A stretch of DNA of 36,948 nt from an uncultured Verrucomicrobiota bacterium (GCA_937127435.1 CAKZLZ010000014.1:1-36948), one strand, 5' to 3'. Shown: positions 1-9,039, counted from the stretch's first letter. Numbers and translations are program-made. Notes: generated by a model not told the origin, from the letters alone.

Positions 1-1198
1 TGTCTTTCATTTGAATCCACTTTGCCGCCAAGCTGTATCGGAGTGAAAGATTGGAGGCGGTGATCCAGGCGGCTCCCCCATCCCAGCCTTTGACCGAAGG
101 CGGTTCAAACAGAAGTTGCCCCAACTGTTGTGATGCTTTGACCATTGTTTTCCCCGGCGGGACTTTGGCATTCAGGGTGCGCACCAATTGCACGGAGAGT
201 TGAACGGGGCTTTTGATTTGTCCGCGGATCACCGAGGGATGGTAAAAGTCTTCATGGGAAAAGAGAACGCGCAGGGCGGCGGACAGATCATAGTTTGTGT
301 CCTTCAGGGTGCGGCTGATATCCTGGATGGCCCCTTTGTTCGGGGTTTCCGATGCGAAAAAGGTCCATAAACGTTCTGCCAGAAAATCAGCGGCTGCAGG
401 TTGTTTCAGAATTTCGTCAATCACATCCTCTCCGGTCAAGCGTCCTTCGGCCTGCATAAACACTTTACGTCCGGGATCCATTTGACCGATGCGTTCTTCA
501 AACATCCATTCCTGTGACTTGATGGACCAGCCGGCAAAAGCCCGGGCGGCATTGCGGATGTCTTCTTCAGAATAATTTCCTTCGCCCAGGGTAAAGAGTT
601 CCATAAGTTCGCGCGCATAGTTTTCATTGGGCTTGCGTTTGGAACTCCGGGCGTTGTCCAGGTAAATCAGCATGGCCGGATCTTTGGAGAGGGAAATGAT
701 CATTTCCCGCCAGCTGCCCCGGCCCTGTTCGCGGAACATCAGGTTTTGCAGGAGCATGGGGTAGGGGTCTCTCACTTTCTGAACGGAGGTGGCAAAGTGT
801 CCGTGCCAAAAGAGGGTCAGTTTTTCTTCGAGGGGTTGCGGAGAATTCACCATCCGCTCCATCCACCACGCACGGGTGGTCTCCAAATTTTTCCGGAGGA
901 TTTTACTGTGTTCCCGTTGCAGTTTTTGGCGTTCTTCCCTTTCCAGTGCGTTGTAGGCTTTGCGATTCATTCCTTTTGGAAGCCTGGATTTGGCTAATGG
1001 GGCGTGAAACCATTCCGGGGTTTGATTGCGGGTGCTTTCAGCTGGATAGGTGAGAAACTGTTCCACAGCTTCGGCCGGATCTAAGCGTTCCAGTTCATCC
1101 AACAGACGCGGGGTGGGCCCAAAGCCGGCGCGGACCGCCAAATGGGCGGCCGTTTGCCGGTTCCATTGCCGGCGACGGATCGTGGGGATTTTTGCCAT
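1..1198 (-). CDS. DUF1800 family protein, C-terminus cut by window edge
   Basis: The frame is open from an ATG at 1198 to the left edge, giving 399 residues without a stop, so the C-terminus is missing. The family signature is clear: a tryptophan-rich start followed by AAHLAVRAGFGPTP, then KLTLFWHGHFATS, the core NENYARELMELFTLG, and late PPSVKGWDGG. DUF1800 proteins are typically exported and usually lie beside a DUF1501 gene in Planctomycetota and Verrucomicrobiota; their biochemical role is unknown to me. No signal peptide is visible at this start, so either it is cytoplasmic or the true start differs; no Shine-Dalgarno is evident. It lies 76 nt downstream of the GGDEF/HD-GYP gene on the same strand and could be co-transcribed. 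Family call is confident; function is not assigned. Confidence 0.88.
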   Translation of the reverse strand, partial: MAKIPTIRRRQWNRQTAAHLAVRAGFGPTPRLLDELERLDPAEAVEQFLTYPAESTRNQTPEWFHAPLAKSRLPKGMNRKAYNALEREERQKLQREHSKILRKNLETTRAWWMERMVNSPQPLEEKLTLFWHGHFATSVQKVRDPYPMLLQNLMFREQGRGSWREMIISLSKDPAMLIYLDNARSSKRKPNENYARELMELFTLGEGNYSEEDIRNAARAFAGWSIKSQEWMFEERIGQMDPGRKVFMQAEGRLTGEDVIDEILKQPAAADFLAERLWTFFASETPNKGAIQDISRTLKDTNYDLSAALRVLFSHEDFYHPSVIRGQIKSPVQLSVQLVRTLNAKVPPGKTMVKASQQLGQLLFEPPSVKGWDGGAAWITASNLSLRYSLAAKWIQMKD

Positions 1199-1274
1199 AA
1201 TACTATTCTGAACGGATTGGAGTCCTGATTTATTGTACTCTACCGCCCGAAAAGTTTATTTGGCAAGATCGGAT

Positions 1275-3005
1275 TTAGGATTCCCAGCGGCCAATTTTTT
1301 CAATTTCGTCCAGGTGCTGAAGGAAAAAATCAAGAATTTCGGGGTCGAACTGAGAGCCGGATTTACGTTGGAGTTCCTCGGCGGCCTGCTGTCGCGGCAT
1401 GAAAGGTTTATACACCCGGTTCGCCCGCATACTGTCATAGGCATCCACCACGCAGAACAATCGGGCCCCGTAGGGGATTTCTTCCCCTTTTAAACCCCGG
1501 GGGTAACCTCCACCATCAAAGTGTTCGTGGTGATAGAGAATAATATCGCCTGCGGTCTGAAGAAAACCCTGGTTTTCGATGAAGCGGTGGCCCAGCCGGG
1601 GATGTTGTTTGATGACATGCCAATCCTGTTCTGACAGAGGGCCCTCTTTGTGTAAAATGGATTCAGGAATCGCGATCTTTCCGATATCGTGCAACATGGC
1701 CCCACGGTGGATTGCGGTTTTTTCTTCTTCGGGAAGATCGAGATGCTTCAGAAGAAAAGAAGTCAGGAGCGCGACCCGATGGCTGTGCAGTCCGGTTTCA
1801 AACTCTTTAATGCTGAGAATATTGGTCAGCAGTTCCACCAAATGATCCTGGTCTTTGGCGATTCCTGCTTTCAACCCGGTGATTTGGGCCTGGAGACGCT
1901 GGACTTCATCCGGGAGCCTCCCTTCGACATCGGACCAGAGCCAGGGTTGACTTTCCAATTCCGGGGTCCAGAGGGTTAATTGATTCCGGCCTTTTCGTTT
2001 GGAAGTATAAAGAGCGTGGTCGGCACGGTCGAGAAGCTGTTCTTTGGAGATGGGCTCTTGTGAGGGATCATGAATGACCAGTCCCACAGAGAAAGTAATT
2101 TTTCCCTCAGGATTTTTTGGACTTCTGCATTTCTCTTCCACTTCGGCCAGGAGAGTCCTTCCAAAGGCATGCAAATCCCGATTGCGTTCACGGGGAAACC
2201 AGATCAGGAATTCATCTCCCCCCATACGGATGACGGCATCACTTTTATGCAGACCCCGGCGCAGCAGATCCGCAAACCCGACCAGCACATGATCCCCGCT
2301 GGCATGTCCTTGTTGATCATTGATGGATTTGAAATGATCGATATCTAAAACCATGACGCCAAAAGCTTCTGCTGTGGATGAGAGATTTTCACAGAATTTT
2401 GCGAGTTCCACATCCATAAACCAACGGTTGTAACAGCCGGTGAGCGGGTCGGTGATCAGAAGTCCCCGAAGGTTCTGAATGGAAAGCAAGCTGGTATTGA
2501 GCTGATGGAGTACGGGGTTCAAAGATACGGGAAGTTGCGTTTGGTGGTTAAGATCCAAAAAGAGCAGTCCCAAAAATTTCCCTTCCGCTTGCAAAGGAAA
2601 AGTTGTCCAGGGCGTTAATGCGGGAGGTTGCTCTGTGTATCCCGGTTCTTGAATGAGGGATCTGGAGATCAGAATTTTCTCCGTTCCTTCCTGGTGGGCG
2701 AGGAGTTCTGCCCGGCAATGGGCAGAGAGCCGTTCCAGATCATCTTCGCTCAGACCGCTGCGCAGGTGAAGCCGCAGGAGCCATTCTTCTCCGGCCTCTC
2801 CGGTCAGAATGCCCGCGCCTTGCCCTCCGAGTTGTTTGGTCAGGCCCACCAGACAGATTTCAAGCGAAAGATCCTGATCCATTGTGCGGAAACTCGCATC
2901 GGTCATCTTCTGAACCAAGTCGAATTCGGGGGGGAGCGTTGTGGGCGTTGCCTGCGGGTGAGGTGTTTTTTCGGGTGGCATCATCGTGTATTTTATTTTC
3001 AACAT
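1275..3005 (-). CDS. GAF-like/GGDEF/HD-GYP bifunctional c-di-GMP signalling protein
   Basis: A soluble 576-residue protein with no membrane segment. Residues about 30-175 look like a GAF-type sensor domain. Residues about 180-345 are a GGDEF diguanylate cyclase domain with an intact active-site motif G262-G-D-E-F266. Residues about 390-570 are an HD-GYP phosphodiesterase domain with H439-D440 in LHDIGK and GGGYP ending at P502. It should therefore be able both to make c-di-GMP from GTP and to hydrolyse it. The feedback I-site (RxxD just before GGDEF) reads HKSD, so product inhibition at that site is probably lost. The start at 3005 is the longest; MMPPEK at 2984 is an alternative, and neither has a strong Shine-Dalgarno. 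A PilZ receptor gene is transcribed divergently 57 nt away, which supports a local c-di-GMP circuit. The signal sensed is unknown. Confidence 0.93.
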   Translation of the reverse strand: MLKIKYTMMPPEKTPHPQATPTTLPPEFDLVQKMTDASFRTMDQDLSLEICLVGLTKQLGGQGAGILTGEAGEEWLLRLHLRSGLSEDDLERLSAHCRAELLAHQEGTEKILISRSLIQEPGYTEQPPALTPWTTFPLQAEGKFLGLLFLDLNHQTQLPVSLNPVLHQLNTSLLSIQNLRGLLITDPLTGCYNRWFMDVELAKFCENLSSTAEAFGVMVLDIDHFKSINDQQGHASGDHVLVGFADLLRRGLHKSDAVIRMGGDEFLIWFPRERNRDLHAFGRTLLAEVEEKCRSPKNPEGKITFSVGLVIHDPSQEPISKEQLLDRADHALYTSKRKGRNQLTLWTPELESQPWLWSDVEGRLPDEVQRLQAQITGLKAGIAKDQDHLVELLTNILSIKEFETGLHSHRVALLTSFLLKHLDLPEEEKTAIHRGAMLHDIGKIAIPESILHKEGPLSEQDWHVIKQHPRLGHRFIENQGFLQTAGDIILYHHEHFDGGGYPRGLKGEEIPYGARLFCVVDAYDSMRANRVYKPFMPRQQAAEELQRKSGSQFDPEILDFFLQHLDEIEKIGRWES

Positions 3006-3062
3006 ACCATCGAAAAACCTGTATTGCCAAGCTACAATACGTTTCCGACAATAAATACCTTT

Positions 3063-3470
3063 ATGAAACTAAAATTACGCAAACCGTCATGGACAGAAAA
3101 AAGAGACTCCATCCGATTGGAATTGGAATGTCCCGTAGTCTATCGGGTGATGCAGTCCAAATGGGGGTTGTTTAAGAAAGCCGGTCCTCCGGTTTCCGCA
3201 TTAATGACGAAACCGTCTTTGCATGGGTTGCGGTTGTGTTCGAAAACGAAATCCCCGGTGGGGACAGAGATGGAAATTGAAGTGGATATGCCGAAATTAG
3301 GTTTCGACCGGAAATATCTGGTTTTGGGCAAAGTGATGTGGGCTGAATTTTCGGGTAAAACCAAATGTAATGAACACGGTATCCGTTTGGATTCAAATGG
3401 CGCGGATTACCGGAAGTGGGAGAAGTTTGTCTTGGGTCAGCTCCAATCGACGGACCGAAGAACGAAATAA
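3063..3470 (+). CDS. PilZ domain protein (probable c-di-GMP receptor)
   Basis: A 135-residue single-domain protein. The c-di-GMP binding signature begins with R14-D-S-I-R18 (RxxxR), and the second motif appears as K50-P-S-L-H-G55 where the family usually has D/NxSxxG, so the first position is non-canonical. The frame stays open upstream to 2628, but that part is the antisense of the GGDEF gene; the ATG at 3063 places RxxxR at the usual distance from the N-terminus. The gene is divergent from the GGDEF/HD-GYP gene and convergent with the beta-galactosidase gene, whose stop lies 25 nt away; no terminator is seen between them. The output (motility, adhesion, polysaccharide export) cannot be read from the sequence. 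Confidence 0.75.
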   Translation: MKLKLRKPSWTEKRDSIRLELECPVVYRVMQSKWGLFKKAGPPVSALMTKPSLHGLRLCSKTKSPVGTEMEIEVDMPKLGFDRKYLVLGKVMWAEFSGKTKCNEHGIRLDSNGADYRKWEKFVLGQLQSTDRRTK

Positions 3471-3495
3471 CAAGCTTCTCCCCTGGATTGCCGTC

Positions 3496-5556
3496 TTACA
3501 AATCCTGGCAAAGTATTCGGGTATGCCACCCTTCCAGGCTGACGGTTCCCTTCACAACATCTCCACTTTCCATACAGAGTGCAGACAGATCCTCCAAATC
3601 AATTTCGACCGGGTGGTTGTTGAAATTCTGGATGAAAATATATTCTTTTTCTTCGTCGCAGCGGTTGCGGATATGCACTCCTTTCGGAGGTTCTGACTTC
3701 AGGAGGCGAGGGATTTTTGTTTCCTTGATCAGAGCTTGGGTAAAGTCGCTCCAAAACGTTTCATCCATTTTTGCGGCCAGATAATAAACGGATCCTTTTC
3801 CGACCTGGTTGCGCGTAAGGGCAGGGGAGCCTGCATAAAAATCATGTTCGAAAGTTGCCAGCACCTCTGCTCCCTCCGCATGGATTCGCTCACAGGTTCT
3901 GCCGGTTTTCCAAGTGCCCTGCAGATTTAATTTGTTGTTGGGCAGAGATGAAATTTCTTGAGAATCCTCTTCATACAAGTGGTCGATTTCTTCTGCCCAT
4001 ACGCCACACAATTCGCGGAGGCCTCCTCCGGGGAAGCCGTTTCTGAAGCAAAGATTGCTCTCATTCACCACTCCTGAAAGATAGGTGAGAACCAGGGTGC
4101 CGCCGTCTTCAACGTATTGACGCAAGCGTTCGGCGACGCCCGGTTTTAACAGATACAATTGCGGGGCAATGATCATCCGGTATCCGGAGAAATCGCTAAG
4201 ACTTTCCAGCACATCTGTGGAGATTCCCTTTTCCCAAAACCCCCGGTGCGCTTTCAGGACAGGCGTCAGATAAATATTTTCCCCTTCAATTTTTAATGGT
4301 CCCTGGGAGGTTTCCAGAGCCCAGCGGACTTCCCAGTCCATGAGAATGGCAACGTCCGAGTGGGTGCTGGTTCCCACCACCGGCGCCAGCTTGTGAAGGG
4401 TGCTCCCCAACTCTGCCACTTGTTTAAATACCCGGGTGTTTTCAGAACCTTCATGATCAACCACCGCCCCATGAAATTTCTCCATCCCGCCCCGGCCTTT
4501 CCGCCATTGAAAATACATAACGGCATCTGCACCGTGGGCGACGGCCTGCAGCATTTCGTTCCGATAGACCCCGGGACGTTTCAGTCTGGGGGTCTTATGC
4601 CACTGCGGGGCATCCGGACATGATTCGATGAGCATCCAGGGTTTTCCGTTTTTCATACTCCGGTGCATGTCGTGGACACAACCCAGGAGCGAAGCCATGT
4701 TTAAATCCTCTTCTGTATTCTTCCACTGGGGATAGGCGTCATCTGAAATAACATCCACCACTTCCGCGAAGCGCCAGTAATCCAACCCATGAAAAAATCC
4801 CATCATATTGGTGGTTGCAGGTTGCGAGGCCCCCCCTGCGCGTAGAGCGGCAATTTCCGCTTTCATGAAATCAAGGGTTTGGTCGCTTACAAACCGCCGC
4901 CAATCCAGACACATTCCATCGACACTTTTATCCCGGGGATCAATTTCCGACCAATCGCCAATGCGATGACTCCAGAAATAACTCCACCAGGCGTGATTCA
5001 GTTCGTCTAAGGTTCTGTAGCGTGCTTTTAACCAGTCCTGAAAGGCGCGGTGACAAAGATCGCAATGGCACTCGCCACTGTATTCATTCGAGATGTGCCA
5101 CATTTTGACTGCAGGGTGACCGCCAAATTTTTCGGCGAGCTTTTGATTGAGGATCGCGACTTTTTTGCGGTAGACGGGAGAGGTCATACAGTGGTTGTGC
5201 CGATTGTGGTGATGGGCGCGGAGTCCCTGGTCATTCACCCGGCATACCTCGGGATAAGCTTTGCTTAACCAGGCCGGTTTGCTTCCGGATGGAGTGGCCA
5301 ATACCACTTGTGCCCCTTGGCGATGCAGGTTGTCCAAAATTTTCCGCATCCAGTCGAAATGAAATTCCCCTTCCTTGGGTTCGTAATCCATCCATGCAAA
5401 GATCCCGACGGAAAAGGTATTACAGTTTGCTTTGTCCATTAAGCGTAAATCTTCCTCCAGCACTTCGGGGTAACGGTGCATCCATTGATCAGGATTGTAA
5501 TCGCCCCCGTGGGCAAGTTGCGGAAAGTCGGAGAAGATAGGCGGATGTTTTTTCAT
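3496..5556 (-). CDS. GH42 beta-galactosidase
   Basis: A 686-residue glycoside hydrolase family 42 enzyme, the usual length for the family, hydrolysing terminal beta-D-galactosides. The N-terminal TIM barrel opens with GGDYNPDQW. The acid/base is E158 in WHISNEY and the nucleophile is E311 in WMLIESCPD. A probable zinc cluster is formed by C123, C163, C165 and C168 (CHCDLC). The middle trimerisation-type domain and the small C-terminal beta domain follow. There is no signal peptide, so it probably acts in the cytoplasm on imported oligosaccharides. It is monocistronic here: the upstream 223 nt hold a well-formed promoter and a palindrome (separate entries), pointing to inducible control. No transporter or regulator lies next to it. 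Some GH42 members prefer other galactosides or arabinosides, so the exact substrate is open. Confidence 0.95.
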   Translation of the reverse strand: MKKHPPIFSDFPQLAHGGDYNPDQWMHRYPEVLEEDLRLMDKANCNTFSVGIFAWMDYEPKEGEFHFDWMRKILDNLHRQGAQVVLATPSGSKPAWLSKAYPEVCRVNDQGLRAHHHNRHNHCMTSPVYRKKVAILNQKLAEKFGGHPAVKMWHISNEYSGECHCDLCHRAFQDWLKARYRTLDELNHAWWSYFWSHRIGDWSEIDPRDKSVDGMCLDWRRFVSDQTLDFMKAEIAALRAGGASQPATTNMMGFFHGLDYWRFAEVVDVISDDAYPQWKNTEEDLNMASLLGCVHDMHRSMKNGKPWMLIESCPDAPQWHKTPRLKRPGVYRNEMLQAVAHGADAVMYFQWRKGRGGMEKFHGAVVDHEGSENTRVFKQVAELGSTLHKLAPVVGTSTHSDVAILMDWEVRWALETSQGPLKIEGENIYLTPVLKAHRGFWEKGISTDVLESLSDFSGYRMIIAPQLYLLKPGVAERLRQYVEDGGTLVLTYLSGVVNESNLCFRNGFPGGGLRELCGVWAEEIDHLYEEDSQEISSLPNNKLNLQGTWKTGRTCERIHAEGAEVLATFEHDFYAGSPALTRNQVGKGSVYYLAAKMDETFWSDFTQALIKETKIPRLLKSEPPKGVHIRNRCDEEKEYIFIQNFNNHPVEIDLEDLSALCMESGDVVKGTVSLEGWHTRILCQDL

Positions 5557-5641
5557 AGAGGTGTCACGTGAAAAGAGGGTGGGCTAACTGGTAAAGAATC
5601 ACAAAATATGAAAATATTGCGAATGAAATTTTATGCAGAAC

Positions 5642-5671
5642 ATTGTATATACAAATCGTAAACCCTGTCAA
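5642..5671 (-). promoter_or_regulatory. Sigma-70 type promoter of the GH42 gene
   Basis: Read on the minus strand there is a perfect -35 TTGACA (5666-5671), an 18-nt spacer and a 5/6 -10 TACAAT (5642-5647). Transcription would start near 5635, giving a leader of roughly 80 nt before the ATG at 5556. It is among the best-matching promoters in the window. Confidence 0.6.
5643..5654. promoter_or_regulatory. Palindromic operator candidate TTGTATATACAA
   Basis: A perfect 12-bp palindrome overlaps the -10 region and the spacer of the GH42 promoter. Its GTATATAC core resembles operators of GntR-family repressors. Position and symmetry fit repression by blocking RNA polymerase. The regulator is not encoded in the window. 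Confidence 0.45.
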
Positions 5672-5779
5672 TAAAAGTGGAGGAGAAGTTAGGTGAACAG
5701 TAAACCTTAACCGGATGACTTCTGACTTTCCCAAGGATTCCTTCGTCTCCTCTTTCAGGAGGCTCCGCGGGGTATGGAA

Positions 5780-6958
5780 TCATTTTGCAAGGGTGCCTAC
5801 TTGAAACAGACTCTGGATTTCGAGGGCACAGGTTTCAAACACTTGATCAAAGTCGCCGGTACCGTCGATGGTTTTGACGCCATGTTGTTGTTCGTATTTT
5901 TTAATGACCGGCATGGTTTTTTCTTCATGATCCTGCAAACGGCGAACAATTTTTTCGGTGCTGGTGTCGTAGGGCATGCAACTGTCAGTCCGGCTGCGTT
6001 TGGCGAGGCGTTCCATCAACTGGAGCATCGGCACTTCGATTTCCAGGATTTTGGAAATGGAGCATCCGTGCTTCATCAACAGTCCGTCGAGAATATAGGA
6101 TTGTACCAGGGTGCGGGGAAAGCCTTTGAAGATAAATCCGCGGGCCTGCTGACTGGATGCAATTTTCTTTTCGATCAGGGGAATGACAATTTCATCCGGA
6201 ACCAATTCTCCGCTTTCGTAGAGTTCGGCGACCTGTTTGCCAATATCGCTACCGGCATCCATTTCCTCCTGAAGCATTTTACCGGTGGCCACAAATTCGA
6301 GTCCGAATTTTTCCGCCAGGGCGCGGGCCTGAGAGCCCCGGCCGGAACCCGGATAACCGAAGACCACAATACTGACCGGTTTTTTGGTGTATTGGGAGGC
6401 GGCAATACGGGTTACTTCCGCCTGCACTTCATCGATGCTTCCGGTGCCGTCGATATCGAAACGGACCCCTTTCTGCGCATAAAAGTCCAACACGGGTAAT
6501 GTTTTGTCGTGATATTCCTTCAGTCGGTTGCGGATCACCTCTTCGTTGTCGTCAGAACGACCGGAGGTTTTTCCGCGATGGAGCAGACGTTTTACGGATT
6601 CTTCCTCGGGTACTTCCAGGTTTATGAGGCAATCAAGTTCGCTGTTCAGTTTGTTCATCAGCCCTTCAAGGATGTAGGCCTGAAGGGTGGTCCGCGGAAA
6701 ACCGTCAAACAAAAATCCGTTGGCATTGGGATTTTCAGTGATGGTTTTTTCGAGAATCTGGACAATGATTTCGTCTGAAACCAGATTTCCGGAAGCAATA
6801 ATGTCTTTGGCTTTTTTGCCTAATTCACTTTCAGCTTTGAGTTCTTTGCGGAGCAGATCTCCGGTGGAGATATAACAAAGGTTGAAGCGGTCCACGAGTT
6901 GTCGGGACTGGGTGCCTTTCCCTGCACCGGGAGGACCAAAAAGGGCGATGTTTAGCAT
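5780..6958 (-). CDS. adk: Tandem two-domain adenylate kinase, second domain degenerate
   Basis: A 392-residue protein made of two adenylate kinase domains, about twice the normal length. Domain 1 (1-190) is canonical: P-loop G8-PPGAGKGT16, STGDLLR, FDGFPRT at 84-90 and a short LID with SGRSDD. It should interconvert ATP + AMP and 2 ADP in the cytoplasm. Domain 2 (about 195-385) keeps the fold but changes key residues: P-loop G201-YPGSGRGS209 has R207 for lysine, STGD becomes ATGK, DGFPRT becomes KGFPRT (K278 for the Mg-site aspartate) and the LID arginine motif is lost. The start at 6958 is preferred over upstream codons because a good Shine-Dalgarno (AGGAG) precedes it and MLNIALFG is the standard family N-terminus. 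A TATAAT lies about 120 nt upstream on the minus strand, without a good -35. Confidence 0.93.
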   Translation of the reverse strand: MLNIALFGPPGAGKGTQSRQLVDRFNLCYISTGDLLRKELKAESELGKKAKDIIASGNLVSDEIIVQILEKTITENPNANGFLFDGFPRTTLQAYILEGLMNKLNSELDCLINLEVPEEESVKRLLHRGKTSGRSDDNEEVIRNRLKEYHDKTLPVLDFYAQKGVRFDIDGTGSIDEVQAEVTRIAASQYTKKPVSIVVFGYPGSGRGSQARALAEKFGLEFVATGKMLQEEMDAGSDIGKQVAELYESGELVPDEIVIPLIEKKIASSQQARGFIFKGFPRTLVQSYILDGLLMKHGCSISKILEIEVPMLQLMERLAKRSRTDSCMPYDTSTEKIVRRLQDHEEKTMPVIKKYEQQHGVKTIDGTGDFDQVFETCALEIQSLFQVGTLAK

Positions 6959-7165
6959 GAGTTTCTCCTGAGCTGTGTAGAGAGGGTCACCACAAATAAA
7001 CAACAAAGGGCAGGGTTGTACAAGTACAGGAAGGTGCGTATTCGAGGATATTTAGGATGGTGGTTGTGATTCTACAAATATTATAGCCTTTCGTTGTTTG
7101 TGGTTACGAGTTTGACTTTTCCTTATTTCTGGCAAAGAGAAAGGTAACTTTATTAAGGTGTGATA

Positions 7166-7786
7166 ATGATGAATTCTTTCAAATCGATATTTTTACTGAT
7201 AATGCTGTTAAGTCTTTCAGCCCTTGTGCAGGCCTCCAAGATTAGCTTTTCTTTTTCGCCTACTTTGACATCAGGCGCTGATCCCAATGGATTGGAAAAT
7301 GCCACCTGGCTTTTCGAGTTTGACATTAGTCAGCCCACTTATCAACTGTCAGGCTCCTTCAATGACATATCGTTTTCCTCGGATTCGGCTCAACTGACTG
7401 TATCCGGCGCCACGAATAACGCCCTGAATGGCATACACGCGATTACGTCAGCGGATATCAGCGGGGATTTTGTTTTTATTCCCGATTTTTTTGGGTCGAC
7501 GATTTTCGCATTAGAGGGACCCAACAACACGAGTTCGGGTTTTTCCTTTGCCGGAGTCAATGTCAGCAACTTCGGCCCCGTGGGCCCCAGTTTTGGGTCT
7601 CCCTCGGTTGGTGATGCTGTGGATGTGGCCCCTTACAATAGCTTTTCATTCAGTTCAGGATCCTTTACTGCAGATGCCGGAACTTTCAGCTACACAGCCA
7701 GCAGTATTCCAGAACCTGAAGTGATGATTTTATTCCTTTTAGGAACAGGAATTTGCCTAAGACTGCGCAGATGGAAGCGTGCTTGA
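7166..7786 (+). CDS. PEP-CTERM sorting domain protein, function unknown
   Basis: A 206-residue exported protein. The N-terminus has a signal peptide with probable cleavage after A23 (VQA). The body is Ser/Gly/Asn/Phe-rich beta-type sequence of unknown function. The C-terminus has the full PEP-CTERM tripartite signal: P182-E-P184, a hydrophobic stretch (about 186-199) and a basic tail RLRRWKR. Such proteins are recognised by an exosortase, retained or processed at the envelope, and are often linked to exopolysaccharide-producing bacteria. No exosortase is encoded here. AAGGTG at 7155-7160 serves as ribosome binding site for ATG 7166 or the adjacent ATG 7169. It converges on the barrel gene with 18 nt between stops and no clear terminator. 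Confidence 0.85.
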   Translation: MMNSFKSIFLLIMLLSLSALVQASKISFSFSPTLTSGADPNGLENATWLFEFDISQPTYQLSGSFNDISFSSDSAQLTVSGATNNALNGIHAITSADISGDFVFIPDFFGSTIFALEGPNNTSSGFSFAGVNVSNFGPVGPSFGSPSVGDAVDVAPYNSFSFSSGSFTADAGTFSYTASSIPEPEVMILFLLGTGICLRLRRWKRA

Positions 7787-7804
7787 TTGTTTCCTGCTGA
7801 GATC

Positions 7805-9037
7805 CTAAAAGAAGAACCCGGCCATCGCTCCTGCACTGAAAGAATCCAGATGCAGAGTGAATTCGGAAGGGCCCACTTGTCCGTTAACGTCTTCGGTAAT
7901 CTCCCAGCGGGCAAAGCCCTGCACGAAGTAGCGCGAGGGATCCGTTTCCGGACCGAAAAGGGTGCCGCCTGACAGCTGTGCGAAACCACCCCAGGCGATA
8001 TCGGTGCTGCTGGACCGGTCTTTCCAGGTCTGTACGGTTTCAGTGGATCCACCATTCGTACTTTTCACCAGTTTTTCTTCATGGGTCGCTTTCCAGTCAA
8101 CCACGTGCAGAGCGGCACCTGCGGAAAGGGAGAGGAAACATGCTTCCGTCACGGACCACTGAACTTCCGGTCCAAATGAAAAGGTAAATACATCGGCTTC
8201 CACGCTTTCCTCAATTTGATTGTACCAGCTGAGGGTATCTGTGGAAACGGTGCGGCTTTCAGGATCCATTGATCGGGTAGGCTCATCGGCAATCCGGGGA
8301 TAAAATCCGGGAGGTGGATTCGCACTGGATTGACTGTAGGGCGCCAGTGGTAAAATGACCCCCGTGGGCACCTGATATGTATCGGTAAGCGTTCCGGAAA
8401 GTTCGTTTCGGGTGTCTGTACGGGTAGCTTCAAAGGTGGATCCTCCACCATTGATCTCAAGCGGACTGAAGAGAAACGAAAATTGTCCAAAGTAGGTGAT
8501 GGTGTCTTCGGAAGGGGAGAGCTGGTATGCGATTTCGATAATGACACCGGGCTCATAATCAGGGCTGTCGCTCCAGGAAAGATCATTCCGGGAGGATGAA
8601 GTCGAAGATAAACGTTGCTCTCCGGTCAGTGGAGCGTGAAAAACCAAAGTTGTGTCCCCATTATTCTGACTGTTTCGGTCAAATCCATATCTGGAGGTGG
8701 TATTTTCAAAAAGGCTTCCTGAGGTGGTTCCCGCAGTGTCGGGTCCAACAAAACCGTCCGAATATTCACGCAGAACCTCACCGGTTTCAGGTCCGGCGGC
8801 GCCGGAGGAGAGCGTGTAGGCCGTCTGTCCACCCGGAATGTCAGCCGACGATGAACGGGAGCCTGATGTGAACTGTCCTCCATCGAATTGGCGAAACAAG
8901 GGACCGGCGGAAACAGACCAACGATGATCTTTTCCGGCTTCTTCGGGGGCGGGTTGGGCCATGGCGGTGGAAACGAATAAGGTGCACACACTTAGGGCGG
9001 ATAAAAAAACGATAGGTTTACTGTTTTTAATTTTCAT
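7805..9037 (-). CDS. Predicted outer-membrane beta-barrel protein
   Basis: A 410-residue exported protein. Residues 1-27 are a signal peptide ending AMA before Q28. The mature part alternates hydrophobic and polar residues, is rich in Ser/Thr/Gly and aromatic residues, and ends GAMAGFFF; a terminal Phe is the usual BAM recognition mark of outer-membrane barrels. No known enzyme motif is seen. The start is 2 nt after the stop of the giant surface-protein gene, with GGAGG in the last codons of that gene as ribosome binding site, so the two are almost certainly co-transcribed and probably translationally coupled. It may anchor, export or accompany the giant protein, but that is inference from position only. 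Confidence 0.7.
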   Translation of the reverse strand: MKIKNSKPIVFLSALSVCTLFVSTAMAQPAPEEAGKDHRWSVSAGPLFRQFDGGQFTSGSRSSSADIPGGQTAYTLSSGAAGPETGEVLREYSDGFVGPDTAGTTSGSLFENTTSRYGFDRNSQNNGDTTLVFHAPLTGEQRLSSTSSSRNDLSWSDSPDYEPGVIIEIAYQLSPSEDTITYFGQFSFLFSPLEINGGGSTFEATRTDTRNELSGTLTDTYQVPTGVILPLAPYSQSSANPPPGFYPRIADEPTRSMDPESRTVSTDTLSWYNQIEESVEADVFTFSFGPEVQWSVTEACFLSLSAGAALHVVDWKATHEEKLVKSTNGGSTETVQTWKDRSSSTDIAWGGFAQLSGGTLFGPETDPSRYFVQGFARWEITEDVNGQVGPSEFTLHLDSFSAGAMAGFFF

Positions 9038-9039
9038 GA

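Noticed and set aside
2628..3062. N-terminal extension of the PilZ protein
   Set aside because: This part lies opposite the GGDEF gene and has no domain; the ATG at 3063 fits the PilZ family start.
5680..5779. Terminator for the adenylate kinase gene
   Set aside because: A CTCCT/AGGAG stem exists on the minus strand but no T-tract follows.
5774..6499. 241-codon plus-strand frame
   Set aside because: Antisense of the adenylate kinase gene; its Phe/Gly-rich translation arises from the complementary frame.
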